A DNA stretch of 64,000 bases from contig JAWQFJ010000517.1 of assembly GCA_034096865.1 (NCBI GenBank), forward strand, positions 192,501 through 256,500, given 5' to 3'. Position numbers and translations under genes: made by a program. The notes beneath the pieces are model-generated. The model saw nothing but the letters and a program-made list of their open reading frames with translations, was not told the DNA's origin and did no database searches. How positions within the stretch are numbered: position 1 is the first letter of the stretch; the number at the start of each line of letters is the position of its first letter. This document shows positions 47,401 through 57,513 of the stretch, in pieces. The stretch comes from Theodoxus fluviatilis. Lineage: Eukaryota > Mollusca > Gastropoda > Cycloneritida > Neritidae.

Positions 47401-48395
47401 GTCAAGACAGCAATGATCTATGATGCTGTATAGTGGCAAGATATAGTGAGTCAAGACAGCGATGATCTATAATGCTGTATAGTGGCAAGATATAGTGTGT
47501 CAAGACAGCAATGATCTATGATGCTGTGTAGTGGCAAGATATAGTGAGTCAAGACAGCAATGATCTATGATGCTGTATAGTGGCAAGATATAGTGAGTCA
47601 AGACAGCAATGATCTATGATGCTGTGTAGTGGCAAGATATAGTGTGTCAAGACAGCAATGATCTATGATGCTGTGTAGTGGCAAGATATAGTGAGTCAAG
47701 ACAGCAATGATCTATGGTGCTGTATAGTGCCAAGATATATAGTGAATCAAGACATCAATGATATATGATGCTGTGTAGTGGCAAGACATGGTCAAGACAG
47801 CAATGATCTATGATGCTGTGTAGTGCCAAGATATATAGTGAATCAAGACATCAATGATATATGATGCTGTGTAGTGGCAAGATATATTGAGTCAAGACAG
47901 CAATGATATATGATGCTGTGTAGTGGCAAGATATAGTGAATCAAGACAGCAATGATCTATGATGCTGTGTAGTGGCAAGATATATTGAGTCAAGACAGCA
48001 ATGATATATGATGCTGTGTAGTGGCAAGATATATTGAGTCAAGACAGCAATGATCTATGATGCTGTGTAGTGGCAAGATATAGTGAATCAAGACAGCGAT
48101 GATCTATGATGCTGTATAGTGGCAAGATATAGTGAATCAAGACAGCGATGATCTATGATGCTGTATAGTGGCAAGATATAGTGAGTCAAGACAGCAATGA
48201 AAATACAATTATGTGTAGTGGCAAGATATAGCGAGTCAAGACAGCAATGATGTAGGATGCTGTATAGTGGCAAGATATAGTGAGTCAAGACAGCGATGAT
48301 CTATGATGCTGTATAGTGGCAAGATATAGTGAGTCAAGACAGCAATGAAAATACAATTATGTATAATGGCAAGATATAGTGAGTCAAGACAGCAA
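44457..48395. repeat. 49-bp minisatellite, 3.9 kb
   Basis: The unit is close to GTCAAGACAGCAATGATCTA, TGATGCTGTGTAGTGG, CAAGATATAGTGA. Marked variants (GATGCTGATAGTGG, GATCTAGGATG, ATATATAAGTGAG, TTGAGTCAATACCGC) recur in fixed order around 44770, 45250, 45550 and 45845, giving a higher-order period of about 296 bp in the left third. A pogo-like MITE sits at 45990-46174. Minus-strand frames reading SIIDHCCLDSLYLATT are repeat readings. Confidence 0.95.
45990..46174. mobile_element. pogo/Tc1-like MITE in the minisatellite
   Basis: 185 bp flanked by TA at 45988-45989 and 46175-46176. The inverted ends are CAGTAGTCGCCGCTTAT and, as complement of the right end, CAGTAGTCGCCACTTAT. TA duplication with CAGTNGWC-type ends is typical of pogo/Tigger elements. 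The interior is AT-rich with repeated TTTTTATTAACCG motifs and no ORF. Uninterrupted versions of its insertion site, AAAATACAATTATGTGTAGT, survive in sister repeat units near 47370, 48193 and 48348. Confidence 0.88.
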
Positions 48396-49154
48396 CAGGG
48401 GTATTCAAACCCATTCGCCTGGTCTCCCAAGGCAAGTAAAAATTGCATCAGGTGACTTCAAACTGCAGAAGAAGTACTTCGATGTTATTTTCAATAGTCC
48501 GTGACTTGACAACAATTGCCTTATTGTCTGCCATGTAACTAGGTTCATGTTTAATTGATTACATGGCCCTATTGTTTTCTGGTCAGTTGAATTGAAATCC
48601 TTGACTACTCAGTAATATACTGTTTATAATTATACTAATTCAATTCCAGGATGCTCTCTGTTTTGTAACGTTTCCTTGTCAGTTTTGAGCTGGTTCATGT
48701 TTATTTGCTTACATAGCATTACTGTATTCTACTCAGCTGGATTGTTTTTTTATGAATACTCATTATTGTACAGTTTAGAGTCTCCTACCTGGTGAGATTA
48801 TGGGGTGTTTTGTTAATCTAAATTTGTGGTTTCAGTCAATTCTGAATCTGATCTTGTTTTGTTGGTGTGAAATAAAAATATTGATGTTTTGTTGCTTCGT
48901 TTCTTTTTCAGTTTTCTAGTCATGTCTTTAAATTTAAAGCTGGACTATGATTTGTTTATTTCAATCTGTGCAAAATACAAAGCAGATTATCTCATCTTCA
49001 GTAAAGACACTTTGAGACAATATGTTTGGAAACTGCGTTCACTTTTTGATTCAATACTGTAAGGAAGGTGGGCGGGTAGAAAAAGGTTGCGGGCTAGTAA
49101 CTTTTGTGTTCAACTAGCCCGGCAGGCTAGTAAGCCCATATACTTCTCAACACC
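48396..49154. other. Unique segment between two minisatellite blocks
   Basis: AT-rich non-coding DNA in the SAMHD1 intron with no recognisable exon or element. It splits the 49-bp from the 45-bp array, so is either old intron sequence or an insertion. Confidence 0.6.
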
Positions 49155-50188
49155 TCTGAATGATCTATGATCCTGTATATTGGCAAAACATAGTCAAGAC
49201 AGCAATGATCTATGGTGCTGTATAGTGGCAAGATATATAGTGAGTCGAGACAGCAATGATATATGATGCTGTGTAGTGGCAAGACATAGTCAATACAGCA
49301 ATGATATATGATGCTGTGTAGTGGCAAGACATAGTCAATACAGCAATGATATATGATGCTGTGTAGTGGCAAGACATGGTCAAGACAGCAATGATCTATG
49401 GTGCTGTATAGTGGCAAGATATATAGTGAGTCGAGACAGCAATGATATATGATGCTGTGAAGTGGCAAGACATGGTCAAGACAGCAATGATCTATGATGC
49501 TGTGTAGTGGCAAGACATGGTCAAGACAGCAATGATCTATGATGCTGTGTAGTGGCAAGACATGGTCAAGACAGCAATGATCTATGATGCTGTGTAGTGG
49601 CAAGACATGGTCAAGACAGCAATGATCTATGATGCTGTGTAGTGGCAAGACATGGTCAAGACAGCAATGATCTATGATGCTGTGAAGTGGCAAGACATGG
49701 TCAAGACAGCAATGATCTATGATGCTGTGTAGTGGCAAGACATGGTCAAGACAGCAATGATCTATGATGCTGTGTAGTGGCAAGACATAGTCAAGACAGC
49801 AATGATCTATGATGCTGTGTAGTGGCAAGACATGGTCAAGACAGCAATGATCTATGATGCTGTGTAGTGGCAAGACATGGTCAAGACAGCAATGATCTAT
49901 GATGCTGTGTAGTGGCAAGACATGGTCAAGACAGCAATGATCTATGATGCTGTGTAGTGGCAAGACATGGTCAAGACAGCAATGATCTATGGTGCTGTAT
50001 AGTGGCAAGATATATAGTGAGTCAAGACAGCAATGATCTATGATGCTGTGTAGTGGCAAGACATAGTCAAGACAGCAATGATATATGATGCTGTGTAGTG
50101 GCAAGGTGTAGTCAAGACAGCAATGATATATGATGCTGTGTAATGGCAAGGTGTAGTCAAGGCAGCAATGATATATGATGCTGTGATA
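49155..50188. repeat. 45-bp minisatellite, 1.0 kb
   Basis: The same family as 44457-48395 but with the shorter unit CAAGACATGGTCAAGACAGC, AATGATCTATGATGC, TGTGTAGTGG. The multiple-of-three period leaves a 363-codon minus-strand frame (VLPLHSIIDHCCLDH repeated), which has no exon junctions and is not a gene. Its central units (49450-49970) are nearly identical, pointing to recent homogenisation. Confidence 0.95.
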
Positions 50189-50300
50189 AAACAACTTGCA
50201 CCAGCATGCAGGCATCACAAACGAGGGAGCTAAACTGCTTTATGTACAATTAAATCAGAGTATAAAACAAACCACTACATACTTTGATTCCTTTATTTCA

Positions 50301-50305
<5 letters not shown>

Positions 50306-50371
<66 letters not shown>

Positions 50372-50378
50372 TCTTCCT

Positions 50379-50434
<56 letters not shown>

Positions 50435-50500
50435 AGTGTGTGTGTGTGTGTGTGTATGAGTGTGTATGCGTGTGTGCATGTGTGTGTGCTTGTATGTGCC
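50306..50500. repeat. (TC)n then (GT)n microsatellites
   Basis: (TC)n at 50308-50370 and (GT)n with TATGAG interruptions from 50381 to about 50490. Confidence 0.97.
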
Positions 50501-50682
50501 TGCATGTGTGCATATGCGCATGCACATCTACGTGGAGTGTAAAACTATCAAATACATCTTTGTCACATCTGTCCGCACAAACGCCATGCCTCATGTTTGC
50601 CTGTCCAAATCTGAAGCAAGGAAAAGCTGTCAACACCAAGACACAAACTGTACACTCACAGTGCTTCCACTCCATGAGTCAC

Positions 50683-50751
50683 TTTGTGCTGGTAGGCGCG
50701 TCGGTGGAGAACACTTCTCAGTTGGAACATATCATACGCACTGTATTTCTC
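50683..50751 (-). CDS. SAMHD1: SAMHD1 exon: LHRRAYQHK active-site/allosteric segment
   Basis: 23 codons, phase 0 at both ends. The acceptor is CCTCTTTCAG (ending at 50752) and the donor is AAA|GTGACTC at 50682. It reads EKYSAYDMFQLRSVLHRRAY then QHK. The LHRRAYQHK stretch is invariant in SAMHD1; by human numbering it holds H370 and Y374 at the catalytic pocket and H376 and K377 at the allosteric nucleotide site. All are present, which argues for a working dNTPase. The following residues expected in the family (VGNIIDTM-like) are missing from the next exon found. Confidence 0.95.
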
Positions 50752-51147
50752 CTGAAAGAGGATAAAAATGGGGCATTCAAGACTGTTTTTGTGACATTTG
50801 AACTCCTGGAGGTTGGGTGAATAGGCCATTGTGTCTAAAAGGGAAGGGGCATTGAAAGTTTGAATGGGCATATGTTGTTACCTTGTACGTTATAATCCTT
50901 GACTGTAGGGTTCAATGCAATAAAGGAAATTAAGGACTCTTATATCAGTGGTTGGGACGCTAATGCAGCTAGCAGGTGCAGTGTTCAATGCAGAATGGAT
51001 CCTAGAGTTGCATTCTTGTGCAAGGCGCTTTGTCTGCATTGCCTCTCCTACCCAGGAGTAAAACTGGGTGAAGGTCACCATGCAGTGGAAACTGGGAGGA
51101 AAGTTCCCATGACAAAATCTTATGTATTTGAGCAAAATTAAACATAG

Positions 51148-51206
<59 letters not shown>

Positions 51207-51577
51207 TGTCAAATATCAACACATCAGGCATAATGGAGTTGTTGGTACCGCCTTTTTCACAACGATACAGAGGTTCTAGCTTACACCTGGAAGGTCAAAA
51301 TCCAAATCAAGTAGACGTTTTTGGAAAGCCTTTATTCTTGCACTGATTGACTCACAGCGATACCATCAGTTCACAGCAACACCATAATTACTCTTGCATG
51401 ATCACTGTTCAGCTCTCACAATTACTCGCGGTATCTTACTCAAAGGCTTACATACTTTTTGCACTGACACAAGAACTCTCTACACATGACGAGAACCGAC
51501 ACAGTCACCTGGAAGCAGCTCAAAGGGATGTCACGTGACACATCAAAAGCAATTCCGCCTTGTCTACATGATGTAAC
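50752..51577. other. SAMHD1 intron with dispersed-repeat piece and (ATC)n
   Basis: (ATC)n at 51147-51207. At about 50980-51080, the text GTGCAAGGCGCTTTGTCTGC then CTACCCAGGAGTAAAACTGG has the look of a widespread invertebrate dispersed repeat, but only one copy is in the window, so this rests on recollection. Confidence 0.5.
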
Positions 51578-51967
51578 CAAAGAACTTGAGACAACAAGAA
51601 GCGTCACTCTAGTATCTTGTATAGTAAAAAAAGCAGGACGAGATTTTGCTTGCGTCACAGGTATTTTTTACGTCACAGTCACTCACGAGTAAGTTTTGCT
51701 TACTTCCCTTTAGTTTGGTTGGATCAATCATGAGTAGACGGTGTGGCCTGTGTTGCGCCTTTCTTGGCAGTTTTAACACTAGAGCAGTCACCATCAGTTT
51801 ATTGTCAGTTTGAGAGACTCACTGGCTCATAAAATCGGTAGCTAGAGCATAATTGATTTCATCATGATCCAACCAAAAACAAGGGACGCAACTCACGCAA
51901 ACCGCCGGCTAAATCTCGTCCTGCGTAAAATCGCGGAGTGACGCTTCTTGTTGTCTCAAGTTCTTTG
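51578..51967. mobile_element. hAT-like foldback element, 390 bp
   Basis: The first 32 bases (starting CAAAGAACTTGAGACAACAA) are repeated exactly in reverse complement at the right end, and a second matching block, GCAGGACGAGATTT, follows a few bases further in on both sides. Flanking ATGTAAC at 51571-51577 and 51968-51974 is a 7-bp duplication, or 8 bp if the adjoining G is counted on both sides, as in hAT elements. No coding capacity; a non-autonomous copy. Confidence 0.8.
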
Positions 51968-52174
51968 ATGTAACTAAGCAACGGCCTTATTGACAGGATC
52001 GCGTCAAAGCTGGAAACTACCACGAAGCTCTAGCATTTTCCAACACTTTAACCCATTGCTTATGCAGCTCAACCACGTGGTTGCGATGACGCCAACACCC
52101 TTTGGCTACGCAGCTCAACTACGTGGTTGCGGTCGCCGTAAAGAAATTTTCCTATCTACGTGGCTGTTTCAAGG

Positions 52175-53673
52175 TGTCACAAGTAGTATTAAAAGATTAT
52201 TAATCTTTTCTGTGGCTCGTTAAATGTCTAGGGAATTCCGTACTACTTGGCACCTTCCAATCAAAACCATTCGCACAAGGATGACGATTGGACGCAAATG
52301 AATGACTGGGCTGCACAAATCAAATTCAAATTCAGCTTTAATCAATAATAATCAAATTGGTCAAGAGTGATAAGTTTCAACACAATAAATAAGAAGGCAT
52401 GGTGATACTGAAACGCATTAGAAAATAAAAAGAAACCTTCCCCAGAATTAAATAATTAATTAAGAGGGCTGCCAAGCCAAGATGGGTAAACCAGTACTCA
52501 CGTACGCAACTTGTTGTGGCGTCCAGCCAATCCGTAGCCGGCTAAACGAGCTACGCTTCCAGTGAATGACATTCCGCACACACGATGGGATAGAGGATTA
52601 GGGGAAACGTCCATTCATGGACTCACTGCACAATACACGACGAAACTGGAGAATTTCCTCTGGTGATGAAAAACGTGGAGATTTCCCCACTCTCGTGGTG
52701 GAGGGTGATGCGGGACTTGCACTTGATTCCGGAGATGGAGGGCTCTTGCATCAACGTGTGGTCTGACGACAAGCGGGCAGCGGGCGGCAGGCGTCGTTGA
52801 GACGGCGACGAGGAGAGGCGAGGCGAGACGGCAGGCAAGACGACGAGAAGCAGGTGCAAGGCGCGAGGGGTCAGAGATTTCTCGCAGGTGGCTTTCTCAG
52901 AAGTGGGGAGAAGTTTCTAGAGACAACTTCTCCTCACAGGGTGGTCAGTAGATAATTCACTCAGGAGAGGAAAACGTTGCAAGTACGAAAATTGCAATAC
53001 CTTGCACGTGGTCTCTCTCTGCAGTCCAACGTGAGAACAGTCCTCCATTTCTTCCGTTGTCTATCCATAGACGTTTGAAGGGAGGGTCACTCGGAATTAG
53101 TCCGTCAGTGGACGAAAATTCCATCAGTCTTCACACATGTCCACCTCGTGAACCCTTTGAGACAGGGCGCCGTCCTATACATTGGCTGTCTCGATGAAAG
53201 TTTTGCTACGGGCACCCCGTGATCCCAAAACAAAGGTTTAAATACAACGGCAGAATTCTCCCTGTCGTTCTCAACCAATCACAGCGTTTTAGGATGTCTT
53301 GATTCACGATCTCGTATCAATTGACCAATCAAAAGTTCATAAAGTCATCTACTTCTCCCATTGAACAGTAACCAAGCAGTTTCATTAGTCCGTTTCCTGA
53401 AAAGTTCACTGCAGATTGGTCAATGGTAGAGCGTGAATCAAGGTGAATAATACAACCTCCCAAACGTTCCACTAAGTTCATTTCTATATTGGAAGGGAAG
53501 CAAGGTTCATTGTTCGTTTTCCCTTCCAAAACTACATCCACCATATCAATCCCAACATCAACACTGGCTTGGCAGCAAATATCAAAATACACTATGGCTT
53601 GGCAGGTAATTCCCAACCCACTATACGATATAACCACAACCAGGAATAAATGGAAAATATGCGTTTCGTAACA
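52175..53673 (-). repeat. 3' LTR (TGTTAC...GTGACA in element sense)
   Basis: 1499 bp with TG..CA ends. By eye it differs from the other LTR at only about four positions (for example near 52460, 52589, 52814 and 52860), which implies recent insertion. The open frames inside it have no known resemblance. Confidence 0.95.
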
Positions 53674-53675
53674 TA

Positions 53676-53686
53676 CCTTCCTCCCT
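53676..53686 (-). promoter_or_regulatory. Polypurine tract of the LTR element
   Basis: On the minus strand AGGGAGGAAGG, followed by TA and then the LTR. This is the expected place and composition for the plus-strand DNA primer of an LTR retrotransposon. Confidence 0.8.
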
Positions 53687-54796
53687 ATGCGAGAAAAATT
53701 TTATAGCATGAAATTTTTCACGTATAGGTTCATCAACATGAACTAAACACAAGCATAAGTGGAGACATTTCACCATATCCCTTAAATAAATCACAAACAG
53801 GTCACAAGGCTTCCATACCTGTAATGAATTCAAACTCAAAAGGGGTTAATATGGAAAAGTTCCACTCAACACTCTATAACTCCAATATCAACAACAGGAT
53901 GTTATTAAGTCACACAATACCATTGTGTGAGAATAACACCAAAATTCAATACAACATCACCTCCAACATCCTATCCAACAACAACAACAACAGGGAAGCT
54001 CCCAGGTTACGTAATCTATTTCATTACTAGGTCAATCGGTACAGAGCCAAATAGTGAGGATTTCCTGAACCTCTTTCAAACTATTTTTTGACATCTCCGT
54101 CAACCCGACAGCCTCCTAGGGGTGATGTTTCCCTCTTAATAATCTCAGTCACCTTAGTCTTTTCTCCTAGAGAGAAAACTAATGAACAAACCAAAGGTGC
54201 CCTTAAAGCATAAGGAACAACTGATTGCTCTATTAGAAAAACCAATTGACAAAATAAACGTGCCCTTCCCACCTCTGGGGAAAATGGCAATACCTGTGAA
54301 GGCTCAACAGCAAGGAACCATCCACTAGATCTCAAAACTAAGATCCACAATACTTTTCCACATAGAGACAACAGACTAAGCTCCACGCTTCTTAAAATAA
54401 CCTCTGAATTTAGCATAGCTAAATAATCTCATGTTCAGACGGATACATATCCAAACTACACTTAGAGGGTCGTGATCTTGGCGATGGAGAAACCTCAAAC
54501 AACTATCATCCATGGCCAGAAACCACAGCTCATGACTCCTCTATTGTCTAATGCGGTCCTCCCACATTAAGACTGTAAAACTATTCGAGCCCCCAATGTC
54601 TCTCCACCATGGAGTGACAATTAAACTACTTAAGCATATGACCACACAGGACCACACACACAACTAACTCAAACAGTGATACTTGGCAGGTCACTCTGAC
54701 CTACACAGCACTACAGACTAAGCACTGTTTCTCACTACACTTCAATACCATCCACACCTTCAACACAACACACTCTCTCCCACCATTCATTCCTCT
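53687..54796 (-). other. Retrotransposon 3' internal region, no clear coding
   Basis: Sits where pol or a spacer would be. A 111-codon minus-strand frame at 54081-54416 has hydrophobic stretches but no recognised motif, and no splice or start context; I do not call it a gene. Confidence 0.55.
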
Positions 54797-55831
54797 CTAG
54801 AAGGTCAGCTTTTTCTTTCTCTTCTTCCAATCGTACCATCTTTTCTCTAGCTGTCCAGTCTTCCTCTGACTCTCGACAGCACATGTGATCGCGTTCACCT
54901 CCTCTAGCCAATCACACAGGAAAGAAAGCACGCACAGGCATTCTTCCTCCTCTCTCTTTCCTTCATGCAGTCCTGGCTGACTATACCGCACCTTCAAGGG
55001 AGACAACTCTACAGTCTCTAGTTCAGAATCCAACTTGACTTCCATCAATGGCACTGCTAGACTACCATCATTGCAGCTGCTCTCTGAACACTGGTCAGTA
55101 CACACTAACCTATTGCTATCTGGGACTACACTAGGCACATCCCTGATCTGCAAACACACATCTCCCTCTCCATCCTGCTTCTCTTTCTCAGTCACACACA
55201 TTTCTCTCAGAAAGTACCCAGGTGATTCATCACCTTTATTTTCTTTCTCTGCCTGTCCATACAGGCAGCCAGAATCAGGGTCACACTTCTGCTCTTCATC
55301 TAGGGTTGATCTCCCTCCCACTGTTTCTGAACTCGAGGACAGTGACTCAGTCTTGTCACTCCCTCTTTCTTGATCACTGACTTGATCACTACCCAACACG
55401 GGCAACAACAAAGAGTTTACCAACTCCTCCTTAGTCTCTATACAAGACTCCACTTCCAAACTCTCTCTCTTCTTCCGAGTGGAACGCATCACCACTCTCC
55501 TAGGGTGAAACTCGTCATCCCTATCGATCTCATCCCTTAAATACCAGACTCCTAGCCTTGCATGCGCATAAGGGTGAACTCTGTCAATCCCCTTTCGACT
55601 CTCTTCCTTCTGAGGAACTTCGAGCACCACAGGCTCACTCGTCTCACATGAGACACACACAGTCTTCCTCACACCGACATCCACCTTCCGACCAAAATCA
55701 TTTCCCTTTTCAGACTGATTCTCGTTAGACTCAGGCACTACCCTAAGTTTTCCCACATAAGCTACACGATGCCGCTTATCAGGACCCACTATCCCTTGGC
55801 AGTCGCGTGCTCTGTCTCTCACTGAGGTCAC
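54797..55831 (-). CDS. Second ORF of the LTR element, in frame with Gag
   Basis: 344 codons counting from a GTG at 55831; there is no ATG close to the beginning, which suggests that it is not started independently. The frame is the same as Gag: reading ATC TGA CGG TGT GTG at the junction. The product is acidic and polar, rich in Glu, Ser and Asp (SLSSSSETVGGRSTLDEEQK), with HPYAHARLGVWYLRDEID near residue 90 and a basic end, KKRKKKLTF. No protease, RT or integrase motif is present. It may be the N-terminal leftover of a Gag-Pol polyprotein or an element-specific accessory domain. Function unknown. Confidence 0.7.
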   Translation of the reverse strand: MTSVRDRARDCQGIVGPDKRHRVAYVGKLRVVPESNENQSEKGNDFGRKVDVGVRKTVCVSCETSEPVVLEVPQKEESRKGIDRVHPYAHARLGVWYLRDEIDRDDEFHPRRVVMRSTRKKRESLEVESCIETKEELVNSLLLPVLGSDQVSDQERGSDKTESLSSSSETVGGRSTLDEEQKCDPDSGCLYGQAEKENKGDESPGYFLREMCVTEKEKQDGEGDVCLQIRDVPSVVPDSNRLVCTDQCSESSCNDGSLAVPLMEVKLDSELETVELSPLKVRYSQPGLHEGKREEEECLCVLSFLCDWLEEVNAITCAVESQRKTGQLEKRWYDWKKRKKKLTF

Positions 55832-55840
55832 ACACCGTCA
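55832..55840 (-). promoter_or_regulatory. Candidate UGA-CGG stop-codon readthrough site
   Basis: Gag ends ...ATC TGA CGG TGT and the following 344 codons are open in the same frame. UGA followed by CGG is one of the recognised leaky contexts (the class used by some plant RNA viruses together with a 3' RNA structure). Readthrough would give a Gag fusion of about 780 residues. Structure downstream was not tested. Confidence 0.5.
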
Positions 55841-57148
55841 GATGTCACGGGTCACTCTCACTCTGCAATCTCTTATCAGATGCCCGACCTTCCCACACCT
55901 GAAGCATTCAATCTTCCTAGGTGGCTGACTTGCACTCCTGCGATCTTCTCTCCTTCCTCCATTCCCTTTAACTACATCTGCTGTTTCCTCACTCTCTCCT
56001 GATCTAGGATATTTCCCCTCATCACGGCTTTTCTTCTGCCTACTGCTTGCGTGGAGCAGATGGAAATCATCAGCCATACCGGCTGCTAGATCAACTTCCT
56101 CCACCTTTCTCTCTCCCAGATAGACTCGCACTTCTTCCGTCACAGAATCTTTGAACTGTTCCATAACAATCACCTGTTTCAGACGGTCCAGATCTTCAAC
56201 AGCATTCACAGCCACACACCATCGGTCAAAAGAGTTGCGCAATCGATAGACAAAGTCCCTATGTGTCTCTCTTTCATCCTTCTTGCACTTCCTGAACTTT
56301 TGTCTATACGCTTCCGGTGTCAACGCGTACTTCTCCAAGATTGCTCTCTTTATAGCCTCATAGCTTTGCTCACCCCTAGGTAACGTGGTGTACACTTCTT
56401 GTGCCTTTCCCACCACAACACTACCCACTATGGCATACCAATGGTCTCTCTGCCACCTCAAACTTTCTGCCTGCTTCTCAAATGCAGCAAAGAATCCTTC
56501 CACATTCTTCTCATTGAATGTCGGAACTCCTGTGTACCTTCTCAGATCAATCTCACCATCTCTCTCTCTCCTGACCCTGTCTTTCTCCTGCTGTTCAATT
56601 TCTATCTGTTGTCTATTCTCCGCAGCTTCTATGTCCAGTTTCTTTGCTCTCTCTTTGGCCTCTATCTCCAATTTTCTCAGTTCCCTATCTCTATCTGCCT
56701 TTTCCCGATCTGCTTCTATCTTCTTCAATTCCACCTCCCTGTCTGCCTCTGTCTCCAATTTCTTTTCTCTCTCCTTTGCTTCTATCTCCATCTTTTTCAA
56801 CTCCCTCTGCAACTCCCTGTCTTTCTCAGCCTTTCTCTCCCCTGCCTCCCTCTCTCTCTCTTTCTCGGCCATGTTTAACCTAAGTATTTCCAATTCGTGC
56901 TGCCTCTGTCTTTCCTCTTTGTCCTCATCTCTCCTCCTTCCCTTATCTGGATCAGTCACCACCACCTTCCTATCAACATCACTCTCAGTCCGCTTCGCCT
57001 CCACGAAGTTAATCAGAGCATCCTGCATAACAATTTTTGAAGCACCTTTAATGACATCTACGCCATACTTCTCAATGGTTAACTCCAAAGTTTGTTTATC
57101 GAACCCCAGGATCTCTATCCTAGTTGGCCATTCACCTCCCTCAGCCAT
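55838..57148 (-). CDS. gag: Gag polyprotein: coiled coil, SCAN-like domain, zinc knuckle
   Basis: 436 residues from an ATG in good context (GCCATGGCT). Residues about 1-55 form an N-terminal domain (MAEGGEWPTRIEILGFDKQT). Residues about 80-210 are a highly charged coiled coil of Glu/Arg/Lys heptads. Residues about 215-365 form a SCAN/retroviral-capsid-like helical region (YTGVPTFNEKNVEGFFAAFE, then PRGEQSYEAIKRAILEKYAL, then ETHRDFVYRLRNSFDRWC). A CCHC zinc knuckle, CFRCGKVGHLIRDC, lies near the end. Such Gag proteins assemble the particle and bind element RNA. It ends at TGA followed directly by CGG. The intact frame fits a young or still mobilised copy. Confidence 0.93.
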   Translation of the reverse strand: MAEGGEWPTRIEILGFDKQTLELTIEKYGVDVIKGASKIVMQDALINFVEAKRTESDVDRKVVVTDPDKGRRRDEDKEERQRQHELEILRLNMAEKEREREAGERKAEKDRELQRELKKMEIEAKEREKKLETEADREVELKKIEADREKADRDRELRKLEIEAKERAKKLDIEAAENRQQIEIEQQEKDRVRRERDGEIDLRRYTGVPTFNEKNVEGFFAAFEKQAESLRWQRDHWYAIVGSVVVGKAQEVYTTLPRGEQSYEAIKRAILEKYALTPEAYRQKFRKCKKDERETHRDFVYRLRNSFDRWCVAVNAVEDLDRLKQVIVMEQFKDSVTEEVRVYLGERKVEEVDLAAGMADDFHLLHASSRQKKSRDEGKYPRSGESEETADVVKGNGGRREDRRSASQPPRKIECFRCGKVGHLIRDCRVRVTRDI

Positions 57149-57489
57149 GGCGAAAAGTTACTAAGTCCAAACAATCACCAAGAATAGAAAACACTCAGCA
57201 AATCTCCAAACAGCACTAACTGCACGATTTCTAATGAACCCAACAACATCCAGGCACGTCACTAAGTGGCAGATCACAAGAGCAAAGGTCAGGTCGTGTC
57301 ACAACAACCACTCACGCCTAATGCATAATGGATCACGTGCAAAGGGTGAAAATAGCAATGCAGGTCAGGTCACATCACTCACTCAAGACACAATCAATGC
57401 AGGTCAAAATTTCTAAGTGGTAAATATGGCTTCAGAATTTATCTCATAGAATTACAAAAAAATCTTATATTACCAATATTCATTCAATT

Positions 57490-57510
57490 ATCCCGAGACG
57501 AAGGCCCCCA
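57490..57510 (-). promoter_or_regulatory. Primer-binding-site-like sequence
   Basis: Three bases inside the 5' LTR the minus strand reads TGGGGGCCTTCGTCTCGGGA. It begins TGG, as a site for a tRNA CCA end must, and resembles the proline-tRNA type site TGGGGGCTCGTCCGGGAT with small insertions. Confidence 0.65.
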
Positions 57511-57513
57511 TAA

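Noticed and set aside
43406..50188. Regular repeats as a CRISPR array
   Set aside because: Repeats are contiguous with no unique spacers, the genome is eukaryotic, and there are no cas genes.
49127..50218. A 363-codon frame of repeated SIIDHCCLDHVLPLH
   Set aside because: The 45-bp minisatellite period is a multiple of three. There is no splice site and no family match. I considered whether SIID reflects the missing SAMHD1 VGNIID microexon as seed of the array, but the match is too short to claim.
54081..54416. A 111-codon frame as an envelope-like gene of the LTR element
   Set aside because: No signal peptide plus membrane anchor arrangement can be defended and no motif is recognised; position alone is not enough.
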